Shown: piece by piece, positions 27,951 to 38,551 of the stretch
Position numbering within the stretch: the stretch's first letter is position 1
How the letters are laid out: every line of letters begins with the position of its first letter
Assembly: GCA_947456305.1 (NCBI GenBank)
Contig: CANGPN010000017.1
Coordinates: 1 to 53,280, forward strand
Length of the DNA: 53,280 nucleotides
Direction of reading: 5' to 3'
Source of the DNA: Comamonadaceae bacterium
Lineage (GTDB): Bacteria > Pseudomonadota > Gammaproteobacteria > Burkholderiales > Burkholderiaceae_C
Position numbers and translations under genes: made by a program
The notes under the pieces: model-generated
Databases searched by the model: none
What the model was told of the DNA's origin: nothing
What the model saw: only the letters and a program-made list of their open reading frames with translations

Positions 27951-29231
27951 TCAACCCCGCACTTCGCCCTCACCCAGCACCACAAACTTCAATGAAGTGA
28001 GACCCTCAATGCCCACCGGCCCGCGCGCGTGAAATTTGTCGGTGGAGATGCCAATCTCGGCACCCAAGCCATATTCGAAACCGTCGGCGAAACGGGTGCT
28101 GGCGTTGATCATCACACTGGCTGAATCCACCTCACGCACAAAGCGTTGGCCGTTCACATGGTTGAGCGTGAGGATGGCGTCAGTGTGGTGGCTGCTGTAG
28201 TGGTTGATGTGCGCTATCGCCTCATCCACACCGTCCACCACTTTGATGCTGATGACCGGTGCCAAATACTCCTCGAACCAGTCCTGCTCAACCGCGTCTT
28301 TCAACACCGCACCTTCGATGCTTTGCAACAGCGCTTTGCTTTCGGGGCAACAGCGCATCTCTACACCCTTGCCTGCAAACACCGCACCGATGCGCGGCAG
28401 AAACGCCGCTGCCACTGCACGCGCCACCAACAGACTTTCGGTGGCATTGCAAGGGCTGTACTTTTGAGTTTTGGCGTTGTCGGTGACGCGAACAGCCATG
28501 TCCAAATCACACGGGTCGTCGATGTAAGTGTGGCAATTGCCGTCTAAATGTTTGATGACAGGCACTTTGGCTTCGCGGCTGATGCGCTCGATCAAGCCCT
28601 TGCCGCCGCGCGGGATGATGACGTCCACAAAGTCAGGCATGGCGATCAACTGACCGACAGCTTCACGGTCGGTGGTAGGCACCAGTTGCACTGCCTCGCG
28701 CGGCAAACCGGCATTGTGCAAAGCCTGCTGCACGCGTTGCGCCAGCGCCGTATTGGAAGTCAGCGCCTCGGAGCCGCCCCGCAAAATACAGGCGTTGCCG
28801 CTTTTGATAGCCAATGAAGCTGCTTCAATGGTGACGTTGGGTCGGCTCTCAAAAATCATGCCGAACACGCCAATAGGCACCCGCATTTGACCCACACGTA
28901 TGCCGCTGGGCTGCTGTGTCATGCCTGTGATGCTGCCGATGATGTCCGGCATGATGGCCAATTGTTCGCAACCGACGGCGCAGGTTTGCAAAACAGTCGG
29001 GGTGAGTTTGAGCCGGTCCAGCAGGGGGCCTTCCAAACCCTGTGCCTTGGCGCGTTGCAAATCTTCCTGATTGGTGGCCACCAGTGCGCCGGTTTCTTCG
29101 CGCAGTAAGCGGGCAAGCTCCCGCAATGCAGCGCTTTTTTGTGCTGCGCTGGCTTTGGCCATAACCGCGCTGGCGACCTTGGCCTGCTGACCCAGGGACA
29201 ACATTAATTCGGGGATAGTGTGAGCATTCAT
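27951..29231 (-). CDS. proA: Gamma-glutamyl phosphate reductase
   Basis: Reduces gamma-glutamyl phosphate to the semialdehyde in proline synthesis. The 426-residue aldehyde-dehydrogenase-fold protein has [53 protein letters not shown], the catalytic cysteine in [13 protein letters not shown] and [18 protein letters not shown]. It follows holA by about 30 bases on the minus strand. proB is not in the window. Downstream (27701-27950) is a 250-base gap that must hold the gshA promoter; I see no other gene in it. Confidence 0.97.
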   Translation of the reverse strand: MNAHTIPELMLSLGQQAKVASAVMAKASAAQKSAALRELARLLREETGALVATNQEDLQRAKAQGLEGPLLDRLKLTPTVLQTCAVGCEQLAIMPDIIGSITGMTQQPSGIRVGQMRVPIGVFGMIFESRPNVTIEAASLAIKSGNACILRGGSEALTSNTALAQRVQQALHNAGLPREAVQLVPTTDREAVGQLIAMPDFVDVIIPRGGKGLIERISREAKVPVIKHLDGNCHTYIDDPCDLDMAVRVTDNAKTQKYSPCNATESLLVARAVAAAFLPRIGAVFAGKGVEMRCCPESKALLQSIEGAVLKDAVEQDWFEEYLAPVISIKVVDGVDEAIAHINHYSSHHTDAILTLNHVNGQRFVREVDSASVMINASTRFADGFEYGLGAEIGISTDKFHARGPVGIEGLTSLKFVVLGEGEVRG

Positions 29232-29262
29232 AAGCGGATTTTGGCAGACCTGAGTCAGCGCT

Positions 29263-30315
29263 TCAGCGCTGACTGCAGGCCTTGCTGAACATCAGGGCCA
29301 GGCGCAGCAATGCCTGCCAGTTATCTGTCGGCCAAGTCGGCAGTTTCATGCCTTTGACCACCCCGTCGACCTGGTGTGCGCTTTGCAGCAGCCGCTGCAA
29401 AGTCGCCGTATTGAGTTGCGGTAATACTCGCTCAAACAGTTTTTCCTTGTGGCCCCAGATGCGCTGCTCGCGCAACACCTGAGGCAGCGGCCGTCCGGCA
29501 CCCACTGCATCCTTGACGCGCTTCAAACTGCGTATGTCCTCGGCCAGCGTGTAGTGCACCAGGACCTCAGCCACGCCCTCTGCCTGCAAACCATCCATCA
29601 TGCGCTGCACGCGCAAATGCTGGCCGGCAAGCACGGCTTCTGTGAGTTTGAATACGTCATAGCGCGCGACATTCAATACGGCCCGCTCTATTTGCTCAAA
29701 ACTCAATTCACCCTGCGGATATAACAAGCCAAGCTTTTGTATCTCCTGGTGTGCTGCCAGCAAATTGCCTTCCACACGATCAGCAAAAAATTGCAGGCTG
29801 CGCTGACCTTCTTCGCCCTCGCGCACCCGTTGCTGTTGTTGCCTTAGACGTTGGGCTATCCATTCAGGCAGACCAGCGCGCTCCACCGGATCGATTTGCA
29901 CCGTGGCGCCGTTGGCCTCCAGCGCCGAAAACCAGCCGCTGCTTTTGGCCGTCTTGTCCAAGCGCGGCAACAACACCAGCAACAGCACAGCGTCATTACC
30001 TACGGTGTTTTCTGCGAGTTCCTGCAAGGCGACGCTGCCTTCTTTGCCGGGCTTGCCAGTGGGTATGCGCAAGTCCAGAATCAATTTATCAGCAAACAAA
30101 CTCATAGAGGCACCGGCAGCGTGCACTTCGCTCCAATTGAAATGCGCGCCGGCCACCGTGAACATATGGCGCTCGGTATAGCCCCGGGCGCGGGCGGTTT
30201 GCCGAATCAGATCGGCGGCTTCCTGTTGCAACAAAGGCTCATCACTGTGCAAAGTGTAGAGACTGCGCAATTCCTTATCCAGATGATCCTGTAAACGGGC
30301 GGGCGCGATTTGCAT
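29263..30315 (-). CDS. holA: DNA polymerase III delta subunit
   Basis: The clamp-loader subunit that opens the beta clamp. The 350-residue protein begins [22 protein letters not shown] ([19 protein letters not shown] is the delta N-terminal motif), followed by the AAA-like domain 2 and the C-terminal collar helices ([12 protein letters not shown]). It is positioned ten bases after lptE; the leuS-lptE-holA order is widely conserved in proteobacteria. Confidence 0.94.
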   Translation of the reverse strand: MQIAPARLQDHLDKELRSLYTLHSDEPLLQQEAADLIRQTARARGYTERHMFTVAGAHFNWSEVHAAGASMSLFADKLILDLRIPTGKPGKEGSVALQELAENTVGNDAVLLLVLLPRLDKTAKSSGWFSALEANGATVQIDPVERAGLPEWIAQRLRQQQQRVREGEEGQRSLQFFADRVEGNLLAAHQEIQKLGLLYPQGELSFEQIERAVLNVARYDVFKLTEAVLAGQHLRVQRMMDGLQAEGVAEVLVHYTLAEDIRSLKRVKDAVGAGRPLPQVLREQRIWGHKEKLFERVLPQLNTATLQRLLQSAHQVDGVVKGMKLPTWPTDNWQALLRLALMFSKACSQR

Positions 30316-30324
30316 GTGAGCGGG

Positions 30325-30873
30325 TCACAGTTGTCGCACGGCAGCCAGCCGGCGAATCAATTGCTGCACCAGGTCGGAGCGCATGTCCTTGTAGAGCAAC
30401 TGCTCTTCCGACTCTTTGGACAAGGCAGCGGTTTCATTGAAACTGATCTCACGTTCTTGTACCAATTCGGTATCCGGTATCAACTCATAGCCGTCACGTG
30501 TGCGCAGCCTGAAACGCACCCGGTAACGCAAAACATACTCGCGCACAGTGCCGGTGGAAGATTTGCTGAGAACCACTTTTTCCTGGGCTTCTTGGTTCAA
30601 TTCCAGAATCACCTGAGCTCGCTCTATTTCACGGGTATCGGTGATGATTTCCAGGTTGTTGATGGTCTTGAGATTGCGCTTGAGCAATTGCCCGAAGACC
30701 GAGGCTTCAGCAATGTTTGTGTACAAAGTGCTGAACACGAGTTCAGGCGGTTTGCGCAATTCAAAGCCGCAGGCCGTCAGCAAACCGGCCGCAGCCAAAC
30801 TGCCGGCTGCCTGCCAGGCAAGCGATAACAAGGCACGGCGTGAATAAGGGGCGGTATTCGCTTGGTATGACAT
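30325..30873 (-). CDS. lptE: LPS-assembly lipoprotein LptE
   Basis: The plug of the LptDE translocon at the outer membrane. The 182-residue protein has a lipoprotein signal with lipobox LLTAC (Cys35) after SRRALLSLAWQAAGS, a twin-arginine-like start, then CGFELRKPPELVFSTLYTNI and an LptE-like body. The ATG at 30873 overlaps the leuS stop as TGATG, so translation is coupled. I ignored a TTG one codon earlier. Confidence 0.93.
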   Translation of the reverse strand: MSYQANTAPYSRRALLSLAWQAAGSLAAAGLLTACGFELRKPPELVFSTLYTNIAEASVFGQLLKRNLKTINNLEIITDTREIERAQVILELNQEAQEKVVLSKSSTGTVREYVLRYRVRFRLRTRDGYELIPDTELVQEREISFNETAALSKESEEQLLYKDMRSDLVQQLIRRLAAVRQL

Positions 30874-33800
30874 CAAATCACCAGGTTCACCAACCGGTCG
30901 GGCACGACTATGATTTTTTTGACTGTCGCACCTTGCGCTTGTTTTTGAAAGGCTTCACTGGCCAGTGCGGCCTGCTCTATCGCCGATTTGTCGGCGCTGG
31001 CACTGACCACCAACGAACCGCGCAACTTGCCGTTGACTTGCAGCATGAGTTCAATTTCGTCGCGCACCAAAGCGGTTTCATCCACAGCGGCCCAAGCGAC
31101 ATCCAGCAAATCGCCGCAGCAAGCGGCATAACCCAAGTCGCCCCACAAGTGGTAACTGATGTGCGGACACACCGGATACAACACGCGCAACAAAATGGAG
31201 AAGCATTCAGCCAAAGCCGCGCCGTCTTCTGCGCTGTCGCTCAATGCTGCGTCTTCCAGTGTGTTGAGCATTTTCATCACGGCTGACACCACGGTGTTGT
31301 ATTGCATGCGCTCATAGTCGTAATTTGCCTGCTTGAGCACCGTGTGAATATCAAGGCGCAAGGCTTTGGCGGCCTTGCCGAATTCCACCGGTTGGCTACG
31401 GTCAACCGTCATACCTGCGGCAATGGCAGCGCGGTGCTTGTGGGCGAAATTCCAGACCCGCCGCAAAAACCGGTAACTGCCTTCCACCGCCGAGTCGTTC
31501 CACTCCAATGTGGCTTCAGGCGGCGCGGTGAACATGGTGTACAGACGCGCCGTGTCAGCGCCGTAGCGCTCGATCAGGTCTTGCGGGTCTACACCGTTGT
31601 TCTTGCTCTTGCTCATGGTACCCACGCCTTCGTAGACGATGGGTGTGCCAGCGGGCAAATTGCCCTTGGCCTCTTTCAGCACCGCGCCAATCACTTTGCC
31701 GCTGGCATCGTGCTGGTCCTGCACCTCATGCGGCCAGAAATACTCGATGCCGCCCTTCTCGCCTTTGCGCGAGTAAATGTGGTTGAGCACCATGCCTTGT
31801 GTCAGCAATTTGGTGAACGGCTCATCCACCTTCACCAAACCCAAATCGCGCATCACCTTGGTCCAAAAACGCGCATACAGCAAATGCAAAATCGCGTGTT
31901 CGATGCCGCCTATGTACTGGTCCATGCCGCTGCCGCCAACAGCCACACCTTCTTGGCGCATCCAGTAATCGGTGCCGTCGGCCACCATCTTGTCGGCATT
32001 CGTCGGGTCGCAATAGCGCATGTAGTACCAGCTCGAATCGACAAACGTGTCCATGGTGTCGGTTTCGCGCCGCGCCGGTTTGCCGCAGGTCGGACACACC
32101 ACGCCCTTGTGAAAACCTTCGTGCTTGTGCAATGGGTTGCCCGAGCCGTCAGGAATACAGTCTTGCGGCAACACCACCGGCAGGTCTTTTTCCGGCACAG
32201 GTACTGCGCCGTGTTCATCGCAATGGATGATGGGAATCGGCGTGCCCCAATAGCGCTGGCGGCTCACCCCCCAGTCGCGCAATCGCCAAGTGATTTTTTT
32301 CTCGCCCAGGCCTTTGGCGGCGAGCAATTCGGCCACCTTATCGACCGCGTCCTTGAAACGCAGGCCATCAAGTACGCCGGAGTTCAGGCACACACCATCT
32401 TTCGTGGCGTACCAGTCTTGCCAAGCGCGGTTGTCAAATGAACCGGCGTTCATCAAACCAGAAGCCGCAGAAGTGAGGCTTGCCCCTAGTGAGGAATCGG
32501 AGCCTGCGACTGACGAACCGGGGGCAAGCCTCACAGCAGCGGCAGTCTTAGCGCCAGAAGTAGCGCCAGTTGCGGAGACTGCTTTCGGCGATGTCTCGAG
32601 CAGACCTGATGTCGCAGAAATGTGAGCCGATGCGGAGACTGCTTTCGGTGATGCCGCGAGCTGACCTGATGTCGCAGAAATTTGAGCCGATGCGGAGACT
32701 GCTTTCGGCGAGGAGTCGGAGCCCGCGACCGACGAGCCGGGGGCAGTCTGCGCAACGGCATCACCACCCGTCAAACCAACAACCTGCTTAATCACCAACT
32801 GGTACTTCAACGCAAACGCAAAATCCCGCTCATCATGCGCCGGCACACCCATCACCGCGCCATCGCCATAACTCATCAATACATAGTTGCCGATCCACAC
32901 CGCCACCTGCTCACCCGTCAACGGATGCGTCACCTTCAATCCCGTGTCCCTGCCCACCTTGTCCTTCAACGCCAGCTCGGCCTCCGTCGTGCCCCCAGCC
33001 TTGCATTCCTCAATGAACGCCGCCAAATCCGGGTTGCCCGCCGCCGCGTGCAGCGCCAACGGATGCTCAGGCGCCACCGCGCAAAACGTCACACCCATGA
33101 TTGTGTCGGCACGCGTGGTGAACACATACATGCGACCGTCTTGTATCAACTGACCCGACGCATCCCGGATGTCATGCGTGAACGCAAACCGCACACCCTC
33201 GGATTTGCCAATCCAGTTTTCCTGCATCAAACGCACTTTGTCCGGCCAGCCGTTCAACGTGGCTTTGGGATTGCCAATCTGCACATGGTCCAGCAACTCT
33301 TGCGCGTAGTCGGTGATCTTTAAGTAGTAGCCGGGAATCTCACGCTTTTCCACCACCGCACCGGTGCGCCAGCCCTTGCCGTCAATCACCTGCTCGTTGG
33401 CCAGCACCGTCTGGTCCACCGGGTCCCAGTTCACCACTTGCGTCTTGCGGTAGGCAATGCCTTTTTCCAGCATCTTCAAAAACAACCACTGGTTCCATTT
33501 GTAATAGCTCGAATCGCAGGTCGCAACCTCACGTGACCAGTCGATGGCCAGCCCCATGGCCTGCATTTGCTGCTTCATGTAGGCGATGTTCTCGTAGGTC
33601 CACTTGGCCGGTGGCACACCGTTTTTCAGCGCCGCGTTTTCGGCGGGTAAGCCAAATGCGTCCCAGCCCATGGGCATGAGGACGTTGTAGCCCTTCATGC
33701 GCAAATGGCGCGTGAGCATGTCATTGATGGTGTAGTTGCGCACATGGCCCATGTGCAATTTGCCGCTGGGGTAAGGCAGCATAGAACAGGCGTAGTACTT

Positions 33801-33935
33801 GGGACGCGACTTGTCTTCGGTGACGCGGTAAACATCTGCCTGGGTCCAAGCCAGATGCACGGCTTTTTCAATAGCGCTGGCCTGGTAATCCGCAGGGCCG
33901 CTGACGTTGTCGGTGGTAGTTGGGGTGTGTTGCAT
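30873..33935 (-). CDS. leuS: Leucyl-tRNA synthetase with a large Ser/Ala-rich in-frame insertion
   Basis: Charges tRNA-Leu. Starting at ATG 33935 the product has 1020 residues, against roughly 860-880 for the family. All core motifs are intact: HIGH-type [14 protein letters not shown], editing-domain VGRDTGLKV and [31 protein letters not shown] and (K)MSKS-type TMSKSKNNG. The excess is an insertion at about residues 382-500, between IKQVV and [10 protein letters not shown] at the exit of the CP1 editing domain. It is rich in Ser, Ala, Gly and Thr, and includes [12 protein letters not shown] twice and a 20-residue repeat (SPKAVSASA...ISATSG) just over twice. Upstream in-frame sequence to 34133 is exbD in another frame and was not included. 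Confidence 0.95.
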   Translation of the reverse strand: MQHTPTTTDNVSGPADYQASAIEKAVHLAWTQADVYRVTEDKSRPKYYACSMLPYPSGKLHMGHVRNYTINDMLTRHLRMKGYNVLMPMGWDAFGLPAENAALKNGVPPAKWTYENIAYMKQQMQAMGLAIDWSREVATCDSSYYKWNQWLFLKMLEKGIAYRKTQVVNWDPVDQTVLANEQVIDGKGWRTGAVVEKREIPGYYLKITDYAQELLDHVQIGNPKATLNGWPDKVRLMQENWIGKSEGVRFAFTHDIRDASGQLIQDGRMYVFTTRADTIMGVTFCAVAPEHPLALHAAAGNPDLAAFIEECKAGGTTEAELALKDKVGRDTGLKVTHPLTGEQVAVWIGNYVLMSYGDGAVMGVPAHDERDFAFALKYQLVIKQVVGLTGGDAVAQTAPGSSVAGSDSSPKAVSASAQISATSGQLAASPKAVSASAHISATSGLLETSPKAVSATGATSGAKTAAAVRLAPGSSVAGSDSSLGASLTSAASGLMNAGSFDNRAWQDWYATKDGVCLNSGVLDGLRFKDAVDKVAELLAAKGLGEKKITWRLRDWGVSRQRYWGTPIPIIHCDEHGAVPVPEKDLPVVLPQDCIPDGSGNPLHKHEGFHKGVVCPTCGKPARRETDTMDTFVDSSWYYMRYCDPTNADKMVADGTDYWMRQEGVAVGGSGMDQYIGGIEHAILHLLYARFWTKVMRDLGLVKVDEPFTKLLTQGMVLNHIYSRKGEKGGIEYFWPHEVQDQHDASGKVIGAVLKEAKGNLPAGTPIVYEGVGTMSKSKNNGVDPQDLIERYGADTARLYTMFTAPPEATLEWNDSAVEGSYRFLRRVWNFAHKHRAAIAAGMTVDRSQPVEFGKAAKALRLDIHTVLKQANYDYERMQYNTVVSAVMKMLNTLEDAALSDSAEDGAALAECFSILLRVLYPVCPHISYHLWGDLGYAACCGDLLDVAWAAVDETALVRDEIELMLQVNGKLRGSLVVSASADKSAIEQAALASEAFQKQAQGATVKKIIVVPDRLVNLVI
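32473..32534. repeat. Palindrome-bounded repeat element, copy 1, inside leuS
   Basis: Perfect 14-base inverted arms GTGAGGCTTGCCCC (32473-32486) and GGGGCAAGCCTCAC (32521-32534) enclose a 34-base core containing GAATCGGAGCCTGCGACTGA. The core recurs in copy 2 with about five base changes, but the arms differ completely while staying self-complementary. On the coding strand it encodes the [12 protein letters not shown] motif of LeuS. Confidence 0.8.
32571..32710. repeat. 60-base tandem repeat (2.3 units) inside leuS
   Basis: The units start TGCGGAGACTGCTTTCGG at 32571, 32631 and 32691, exactly 60 bases apart. Units 1 and 2 differ at only a few positions and unit 3 stops after 20 bases, running into the copy 2 element. 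Each unit codes for 20 residues on the minus strand, so gain or loss of a unit keeps the leuS frame. Confidence 0.85.
32692..32753. repeat. Palindrome-bounded repeat element, copy 2, inside leuS
   Basis: Arms GCGGAGACTGC (32692-32702) and GCAGTCTGCGC (32743-32753) are inverted with one mismatch. They enclose a core containing GAGTCGGAGCCCGCGACCGA, close to that of copy 1. It is the same 62-base overall length as copy 1. The left arm is also the head of the adjacent 60-base tandem repeat, so the two repeat systems overlap. Confidence 0.75.
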
Positions 33936-33963
33936 GGGGCTCAATAAGAAACCCCGTGCGCGC

Positions 33964-34416
33964 TCAGTTGCTCGCAGGCGGGGAGATGGGCTGGATTTTA
34001 GGCGCACCCGACTGCACCGCCAGCGACACGCTGTGCAACTCGGATTTCTGGATTTCAGCCAGCACTTCGGCCACATTGCCGTAGGGCACGGATTTGTCGA
34101 CCTTGAGCTGCACTTCGGTGGCTTGCGCCGCATTCGCTCGCAGACTGAGCGCCCCAGCGAGTTGATTGACGGTCAGCACCTGGCCGTCCACTGACAATTG
34201 ACCGGTGCTGTCCAAGGCCACCACCAGCAACACAGGTTTGGTGGATGCAGGCGGGGCATCAGCCTGCGGCAACTCCATGTGCAATGCACTGGTCATCATG
34301 GGGGCAGCGATGATGAATATGACCAACAGCACCAGCATGACATCCACCAATGGCGTGACATTGATGTCCCCCATGGGCTTGTGCGGGGTGCGGCTGTCGA
34401 ATTCACCAAAAGCCAT
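33964..34416 (-). CDS. exbD: ExbD/TolR-family proton-channel subunit
   Basis: Couples the proton gradient to TonB or Tol work together with ExbB. The 150-residue protein has a short cytoplasmic start with the conserved [20 protein letters not shown], including the critical membrane Asp, one transmembrane helix, and a periplasmic domain. The ATG at 34416 overlaps the exbB stop by 14 bases. Whether it serves TonB or Tol-Pal cannot be decided from sequence; tonB, tolA and pal are not here. Confidence 0.9.
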   Translation of the reverse strand: MAFGEFDSRTPHKPMGDINVTPLVDVMLVLLVIFIIAAPMMTSALHMELPQADAPPASTKPVLLVVALDSTGQLSVDGQVLTVNQLAGALSLRANAAQATEVQLKVDKSVPYGNVAEVLAEIQKSELHSVSLAVQSGAPKIQPISPPASN

Positions 34417-35077
34417 GTACAACGCTCAGGGTTTGTTGTGCACGGCAGCCTGAGCAAGCGCGCAAGTCGTAGGCCAGCCCCTCGAGCTCGGCATCGAGTC
34501 TGGCCAAACGCCGACCCATTAAGTTGTAGGCCATCACTGCAGGAATGGCAACGGCCAGACCGGCAGCGGTCATCACCAGCGCTTCACCGACCGGTTGGGC
34601 TACTTTATCTAAGGTGTATTGACCGGCAACCGCCAAGTTGGTGAGCGCATGAAAAATGCCCCACACCGTACCCAGCAGACCGACAAACGGTGCGGTAGCC
34701 CCGATGGTGGCCAGCAGGTCCTGACCCCATTGCAAACGGGCGCGCACTGCATGCAAGGCCTCGCGCAAATGGCGGGTCAATTGATCATCCGGGCTGGCGG
34801 CCGCCCCCAACCCGCTTTGAGGTGTGGGCGCGGCAGCCTCAAGCAATACTGTGAACAGCGCCTGGCGGTCTGCCGCCTGCCAGTGGGCCTTGGCTTGTGC
34901 CCAGTCTTTGGCCTGCCAAAACAATGCTTTGCATTTCGCCACATCCAAAACAGCCACTTGCAATAAACGGGTTTTATAAAGAATGATGAACCAACTGGCG
35001 ACGGACATGCACAACAGCAACAGCGTGACCGCGCGGCTCACGCCATCAGCCTCTGACAGCATGTCCCACAGATTCAT
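34403..35077 (-). CDS. exbB: ExbB/TolQ-family MotA-type proton-channel protein
   Basis: The 224-residue protein has three transmembrane segments (about residues 13-35, 117-139 and 154-180) and the family stretch [25 protein letters not shown] with [22 protein letters not shown]. It pairs with exbD just downstream (14-base overlap). Its ATG overlaps the dapB stop as ATGA. The dapB-exbB-exbD-leuS order is the one common in Burkholderiales. Confidence 0.9.
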   Translation of the reverse strand: MNLWDMLSEADGVSRAVTLLLLCMSVASWFIILYKTRLLQVAVLDVAKCKALFWQAKDWAQAKAHWQAADRQALFTVLLEAAAPTPQSGLGAAASPDDQLTRHLREALHAVRARLQWGQDLLATIGATAPFVGLLGTVWGIFHALTNLAVAGQYTLDKVAQPVGEALVMTAAGLAVAIPAVMAYNLMGRRLARLDAELEGLAYDLRACSGCRAQQTLSVVHGFW

Positions 35078-35913
35078 GCGGACTGACCGACTTGGTGCAA
35101 ACCCAGCACATCGAACATGTCAAACAAACCATGTTGCTGGTGTGCCAGAAAACGTACGGCACGCAAACTGCCTTGGGCGTAAGTGCTGCGGCTGGCGGAC
35201 TTGTGGGTGATTTCTATGCGCTCGCCTTCGGTGGCAAACATCACGGTGTGGTCGCCGACGATGTCGCCGCCTCGAATAGTCGAAAAGCCAATGCTGCCCG
35301 CCACCCGTTCGCCGGTATGGCCGTAACGCTCATACACAGCACAGTCTTTCAATTGCCGGCCTTGCGCTGAGGCAATGACTTCGCCCATCTTCAATGCAGT
35401 GCCGGAAGGCGCATCGACTTTGTGCTTGTGGTGCGCCTCGGTGATTTCAATGTCATAGCCATCACTTAAGGCCTTGGCCGCCATCTCCAGCAACTTGAGC
35501 GTGACATTCACGCCCACGCTCATATTGGGCGCCATGACAATGGCAATGTCTCGACTGGCGGCTTGTATCTCTGCTTTTTGCGCTTCAGAAAACCCGGTGG
35601 TGCCTATCACCATTTGCACGCCGAGTCGCCGACATACCGCCAAATGCTGCATGGTCCCCTCAGGACGGGTGAAGTCGATCAACACCTGCGCGTTTTTCAG
35701 CCCTTGTTCCAAATCGCCGGTAATCAACACACCGGCGTTGGTGCCTAAAAAGGCTGCGGCATCTGTGCCCAGCAAAGTATTGCCTGGCAAATCCAATGCA
35801 CCACTGAGGGTGGCATCCGGCGCTTGCGTGACTGCTTCTATCAACATGCGACCCATACGCCCGCTGGCGCCGGCAATCGCGATACGGTGGAGGGTAGATT
35901 GCTTATCAGTCAT
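35074..35913 (-). CDS. dapB: 4-hydroxy-tetrahydrodipicolinate reductase
   Basis: A lysine and diaminopimelate pathway reductase. The 279-residue protein has [18 protein letters not shown] (NAD(P)-binding), [29 protein letters not shown], and the substrate-binding [26 protein letters not shown] 35913 is used; the frame is open to 35994 but the extension reads through bamE's tail and is not conserved. It follows bamE by ten bases. Confidence 0.96.
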   Translation of the reverse strand: MTDKQSTLHRIAIAGASGRMGRMLIEAVTQAPDATLSGALDLPGNTLLGTDAAAFLGTNAGVLITGDLEQGLKNAQVLIDFTRPEGTMQHLAVCRRLGVQMVIGTTGFSEAQKAEIQAASRDIAIVMAPNMSVGVNVTLKLLEMAAKALSDGYDIEITEAHHKHKVDAPSGTALKMGEVIASAQGRQLKDCAVYERYGHTGERVAGSIGFSTIRGGDIVGDHTVMFATEGERIEITHKSASRSTYAQGSLRAVRFLAHQQHGLFDMFDVLGLHQVGQSA

Positions 35914-35923
35914 AGAGTAAAGC

Positions 35924-36475
35924 TCAACGCGCCCTGGGTTCCAGCGGCGGATAGGTTTTGGCGGGGCCAGTCGCATCGGCAGGCGCATCAACACCAGCCG
36001 CCGGTGAGGACTTGCGGAATTTTTCCAAATCCTGATTTGAGGCTTTGAGATCCGGCACTTTGATGTTGTCAGCGCGGTTGGAAGTCAGTTTTTCAGCAAA
36101 TTCGGCTTCGCTAGGCAATTCTTCGGACTCGACCCGCTCGAACACATCGTCTTTGAAAAACACAGACAGTTTGCGTTGTTGCGGTTCGGTACCTTGACGT
36201 TTGATCGTGAAAGCGTAATCCCAGCGATTGGCGTGAAAAACGCTGGCGATCAGCGGTGTGCCCAAAATCTCCCTGACTTGCCGCCTCGTCATACCCGGGC
36301 GCAACGCCTGCAATTGCTCCTTAGAAACAAAGTTACCTTGTACAACTTCAATACGGTAAGGCGTCATCATGCGCACAGCCTTGGCCATGGGGTCTTCCAC
36401 GAACGAGCAAGCGGCCGTTGTGGCGATCAGAAAAAGACCGCAGCTGCGCGCCAGTAAGAGGTGGCAAGATGTCAT
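35924..36475 (-). CDS. bamE: Outer membrane assembly lipoprotein BamE (OmlA)
   Basis: Part of the BAM complex that inserts beta-barrel proteins. The 183-residue protein has a lipoprotein signal with TAAC (Cys23), then [40 protein letters not shown], the SmpA/OmlA domain, and a long hydrophilic tail. Its divergent neighbour fur begins 80 bases away, the classical omlA-fur arrangement. Confidence 0.93.
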   Translation of the reverse strand: MTSCHLLLARSCGLFLIATTAACSFVEDPMAKAVRMMTPYRIEVVQGNFVSKEQLQALRPGMTRRQVREILGTPLIASVFHANRWDYAFTIKRQGTEPQQRKLSVFFKDDVFERVESEELPSEAEFAEKLTSNRADNIKVPDLKASNQDLEKFRKSSPAAGVDAPADATGPAKTYPPLEPRAR

Positions 36476-36555
36476 GTGGGGGATTAAGCAGGCTATGATG
36501 ATTCCATTGTAACGAGGGGTCGTGGTGGCATTCCCCGGGGTTGCGAAAGGTTCAT

Positions 36556-36984
36556 ATGCAGTCCAAAGGCGAATTAAAAAATACAGGCTTGAAAGCCACT
36601 TTACCGCGCATCACTATTTTGGAGTTGTTCCAGAAAAGCGGACAGCGCCACATGAGCGCGGAGGATGTATACCGCTTGGTTCTTAACGAACGCGCAGACA
36701 TCGGGCTGGCCACCATCTACCGTGTTTTGATGCAGTTCGAGCAAGCCGGTTTGCTGTCGCGCAGCCAGTTTGAAAGTGGCAAAGCGGTATATGAACTCAA
36801 CGAAGGCCAGCACCACGACCATTTGGTTTGTCTGGACTGCGGCCGTGTGGAGGAGTTTTTTGACGAGGAAATTGAAAAACGCCAGCACAGTATTGCCCGC
36901 GCCAAAGGTTTTGAGATCGCCGACCATGCCTTGAGTCTGTACGCGCATTGCAAGCGCAACCCTTGCCCGCACAAAAACGCTTAA
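36556..36984 (+). CDS. fur: Ferric uptake regulator Fur
   Basis: Fe2+-dependent repressor of iron uptake genes. The 142-residue protein has the winged-helix part ([40 protein letters not shown]) and the metal-binding dimerisation part with [16 protein letters not shown] and [12 protein letters not shown] 36556 is used with AAAGG upstream. I see no clear Fur box in the 80-base gap shared with bamE. Its stop codon overlaps the converging hprK stop by two bases. Confidence 0.97.
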   Translation: MQSKGELKNTGLKATLPRITILELFQKSGQRHMSAEDVYRLVLNERADIGLATIYRVLMQFEQAGLLSRSQFESGKAVYELNEGQHHDHLVCLDCGRVEEFFDEEIEKRQHSIARAKGFEIADHALSLYAHCKRNPCPHKNA

Positions 36985-37937
36985 TCCACCTGGTTGGACT
37001 GCATGGCTTCGCGATGGCGGGCAACAAATTTCTCGTAGGTATCAATGCCACGCAATTGCAAAATTGTGTTGCGTACAGCAGCTTCGACCAGCACGGCGAT
37101 GTTGCGCCCGGCCACCACCTGTATGACCACCTTGCGCACCGGTATGCCCAGCACATCGTGCGTGAGCGGTTCATGCGGCAAGCGGTCGTAATCGCGTTCC
37201 AGGGTTTCCTTGCGTACCAAATGCACAATCAATTTCAAACGCATTTTTCGGCGCACGGCCGTCTCGCCAAATATGGCTTGTATATCCAGCAAGCCTATGC
37301 CGCGCACTTCCAGCAGGTTTTGTAAAAGCGCAGGGCAGCGCCCCTCTAAAGTGGTCTGATTGATGCGGTACAGGTCCACCGCGTCATCCGCCACCAGACC
37401 GTGGCCGCGTGAAATCAACTCGAGGCCGAGCTCGCTTTTACCCAAGCCGGATTCGCCGGTGATCAAAACACCCATGCCCAGAATGTCCATGAACACACCG
37501 TGCAAGGTGGTGCGGTCGGCGAAATGTTTGGACAAATAAGCGCGCAGCAAGTCGATGACGAACGAGGCTGACTCTGAGGTCACGAACATGGGAATGTGTG
37601 CTTGCTCACACATTTGAATCAGCGCCGGCGTAGGTGTCTGTCCGTCCGCCACTACCAGCACCGGCGGCTCCAGCGTCACAATACGCGCGACCCTGCGCTC
37701 GCCTATGAGCGAGTCTGGGTGAGACAGGTAGTCGACCTCGCGCTCGCCCAACACTTGCAGGCGATACGGATGTATGTAATTGAGGTAGCCCACCAGATCT
37801 GCGCCTGAGCGCGCCATGCGCACAGCGACTTCGTCGAAATGGCGCTCTTTGGCGCTTTGGCTGGCAACCCATTGCCAGCCCAGACGCTGTCTGAAATCTT
37901 CGAACAAAACGTCAGCGCTGACAACCGTGGGCTTCAA
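36981..37937 (-). CDS. hprK: HPr kinase/phosphorylase
   Basis: Phosphorylates or dephosphorylates Ser of HPr. The 318-residue protein has the C-terminal kinase domain with the P-loop [11 protein letters not shown] near residue 160, the signature [15 protein letters not shown], and the N-terminal domain typical of proteobacterial HprK. The start is a TTG at 37937 with GAG upstream. An in-frame stop lies five codons before it and no ATG fits the alignment. ptsN is immediately upstream. HPr encoded at 49317-49583 carries the matching Ser45. Confidence 0.94.
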   Translation of the reverse strand: MKPTVVSADVLFEDFRQRLGWQWVASQSAKERHFDEVAVRMARSGADLVGYLNYIHPYRLQVLGEREVDYLSHPDSLIGERRVARIVTLEPPVLVVADGQTPTPALIQMCEQAHIPMFVTSESASFVIDLLRAYLSKHFADRTTLHGVFMDILGMGVLITGESGLGKSELGLELISRGHGLVADDAVDLYRINQTTLEGRCPALLQNLLEVRGIGLLDIQAIFGETAVRRKMRLKLIVHLVRKETLERDYDRLPHEPLTHDVLGIPVRKVVIQVVAGRNIAVLVEAAVRNTILQLRGIDTYEKFVARHREAMQSNQVD

Positions 37938-37949
37938 AGTAACTCGGTT

Positions 37950-38417
37950 TTAAACCGTTTGGACCGATTGCCAACTGGCAATCAAACGATGCAACTCCTG
38001 CGCATCGATGCAATTTTTCAGCTTGTCCCGCAATACGGTGTCACTCAGCATTTCGGCGATTTCCGACAGTATTTCCAAGTGTTTTTGGGTAGATGCTTCG
38101 GGTACGAGCAAAAAAATCATCAGGTTGACGGGTTTTTCGTCGGGGGCATCAAAGCCTATAGGCTCGGCCAATCTGAACACAGCGGCCAAAGGTGTCTTCA
38201 TGCCTTTGATACGGCCATGAGGTATGGCTACGCCGTAACCCAGGCCGGTAGAGCCCAGGCGCTCGCGCGCAAACAAACTGTCTGCCACCATGGCACGGTT
38301 CAAACCATGCAAGTTTTCAAACAGCAAACCGGCTTCCTCAAAAGCACGTTTTTTGCTGGTCGCGTCTACCTGCACAAGCGCTTGTGCAGCAGGCAATATG
38401 GCAGCGAGTCTGTTCAT
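37950..38417 (-). CDS. ptsN: PTS IIA-like nitrogen-regulatory protein PtsN
   Basis: The EIIA-Ntr component, involved in potassium and nitrogen-linked regulation. The 155-residue protein starts MNRLAAILPAAQALVQVD and has its phosphorylated His67 in GVAIPHGRIKG. The ATG at 38417 is chosen; a GTG at 38438 is in frame but adds residues not in the family. It lies between a strong terminator for hpf and hprK, so it must have its own promoter in the 38418-38501 stretch, or depend on readthrough. Confidence 0.93.
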   Translation of the reverse strand: MNRLAAILPAAQALVQVDATSKKRAFEEAGLLFENLHGLNRAMVADSLFARERLGSTGLGYGVAIPHGRIKGMKTPLAAVFRLAEPIGFDAPDEKPVNLMIFLLVPEASTQKHLEILSEIAEMLSDTVLRDKLKNCIDAQELHRLIASWQSVQTV

Positions 38418-38501
38418 GATTGGGGGCTGATTATGCACCTAGATTGGATGTCAAGCTAGGGTAAATATTGATTACTTTTATAGTACGCAAAGGCGGGCAT
38501 A

Positions 38502-38526
38502 AAAAAACCGCCTGACTGGCAGGCGG
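38502..38526 (-). terminator. Strong rho-independent terminator after hpf
   Basis: On the minus strand the hairpin CCGCCTG/CAGGCGG (loop of five bases, CCAGT) is followed by a run of seven T. It lies 26 bases beyond the hpf stop and should end the hpf transcript before ptsN. Confidence 0.88.
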
Positions 38527-38551
38527 TCGGTTTCAGCTGCTGAGGCTGGGT

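Noticed and set aside
33936-34133. N-terminal extension of leuS by 66 residues
   Set aside because: The extension reads through exbD in another frame, is Arg/Ser/Cys-rich, and the ATG at 33935 gives the normal synthetase N-terminus.
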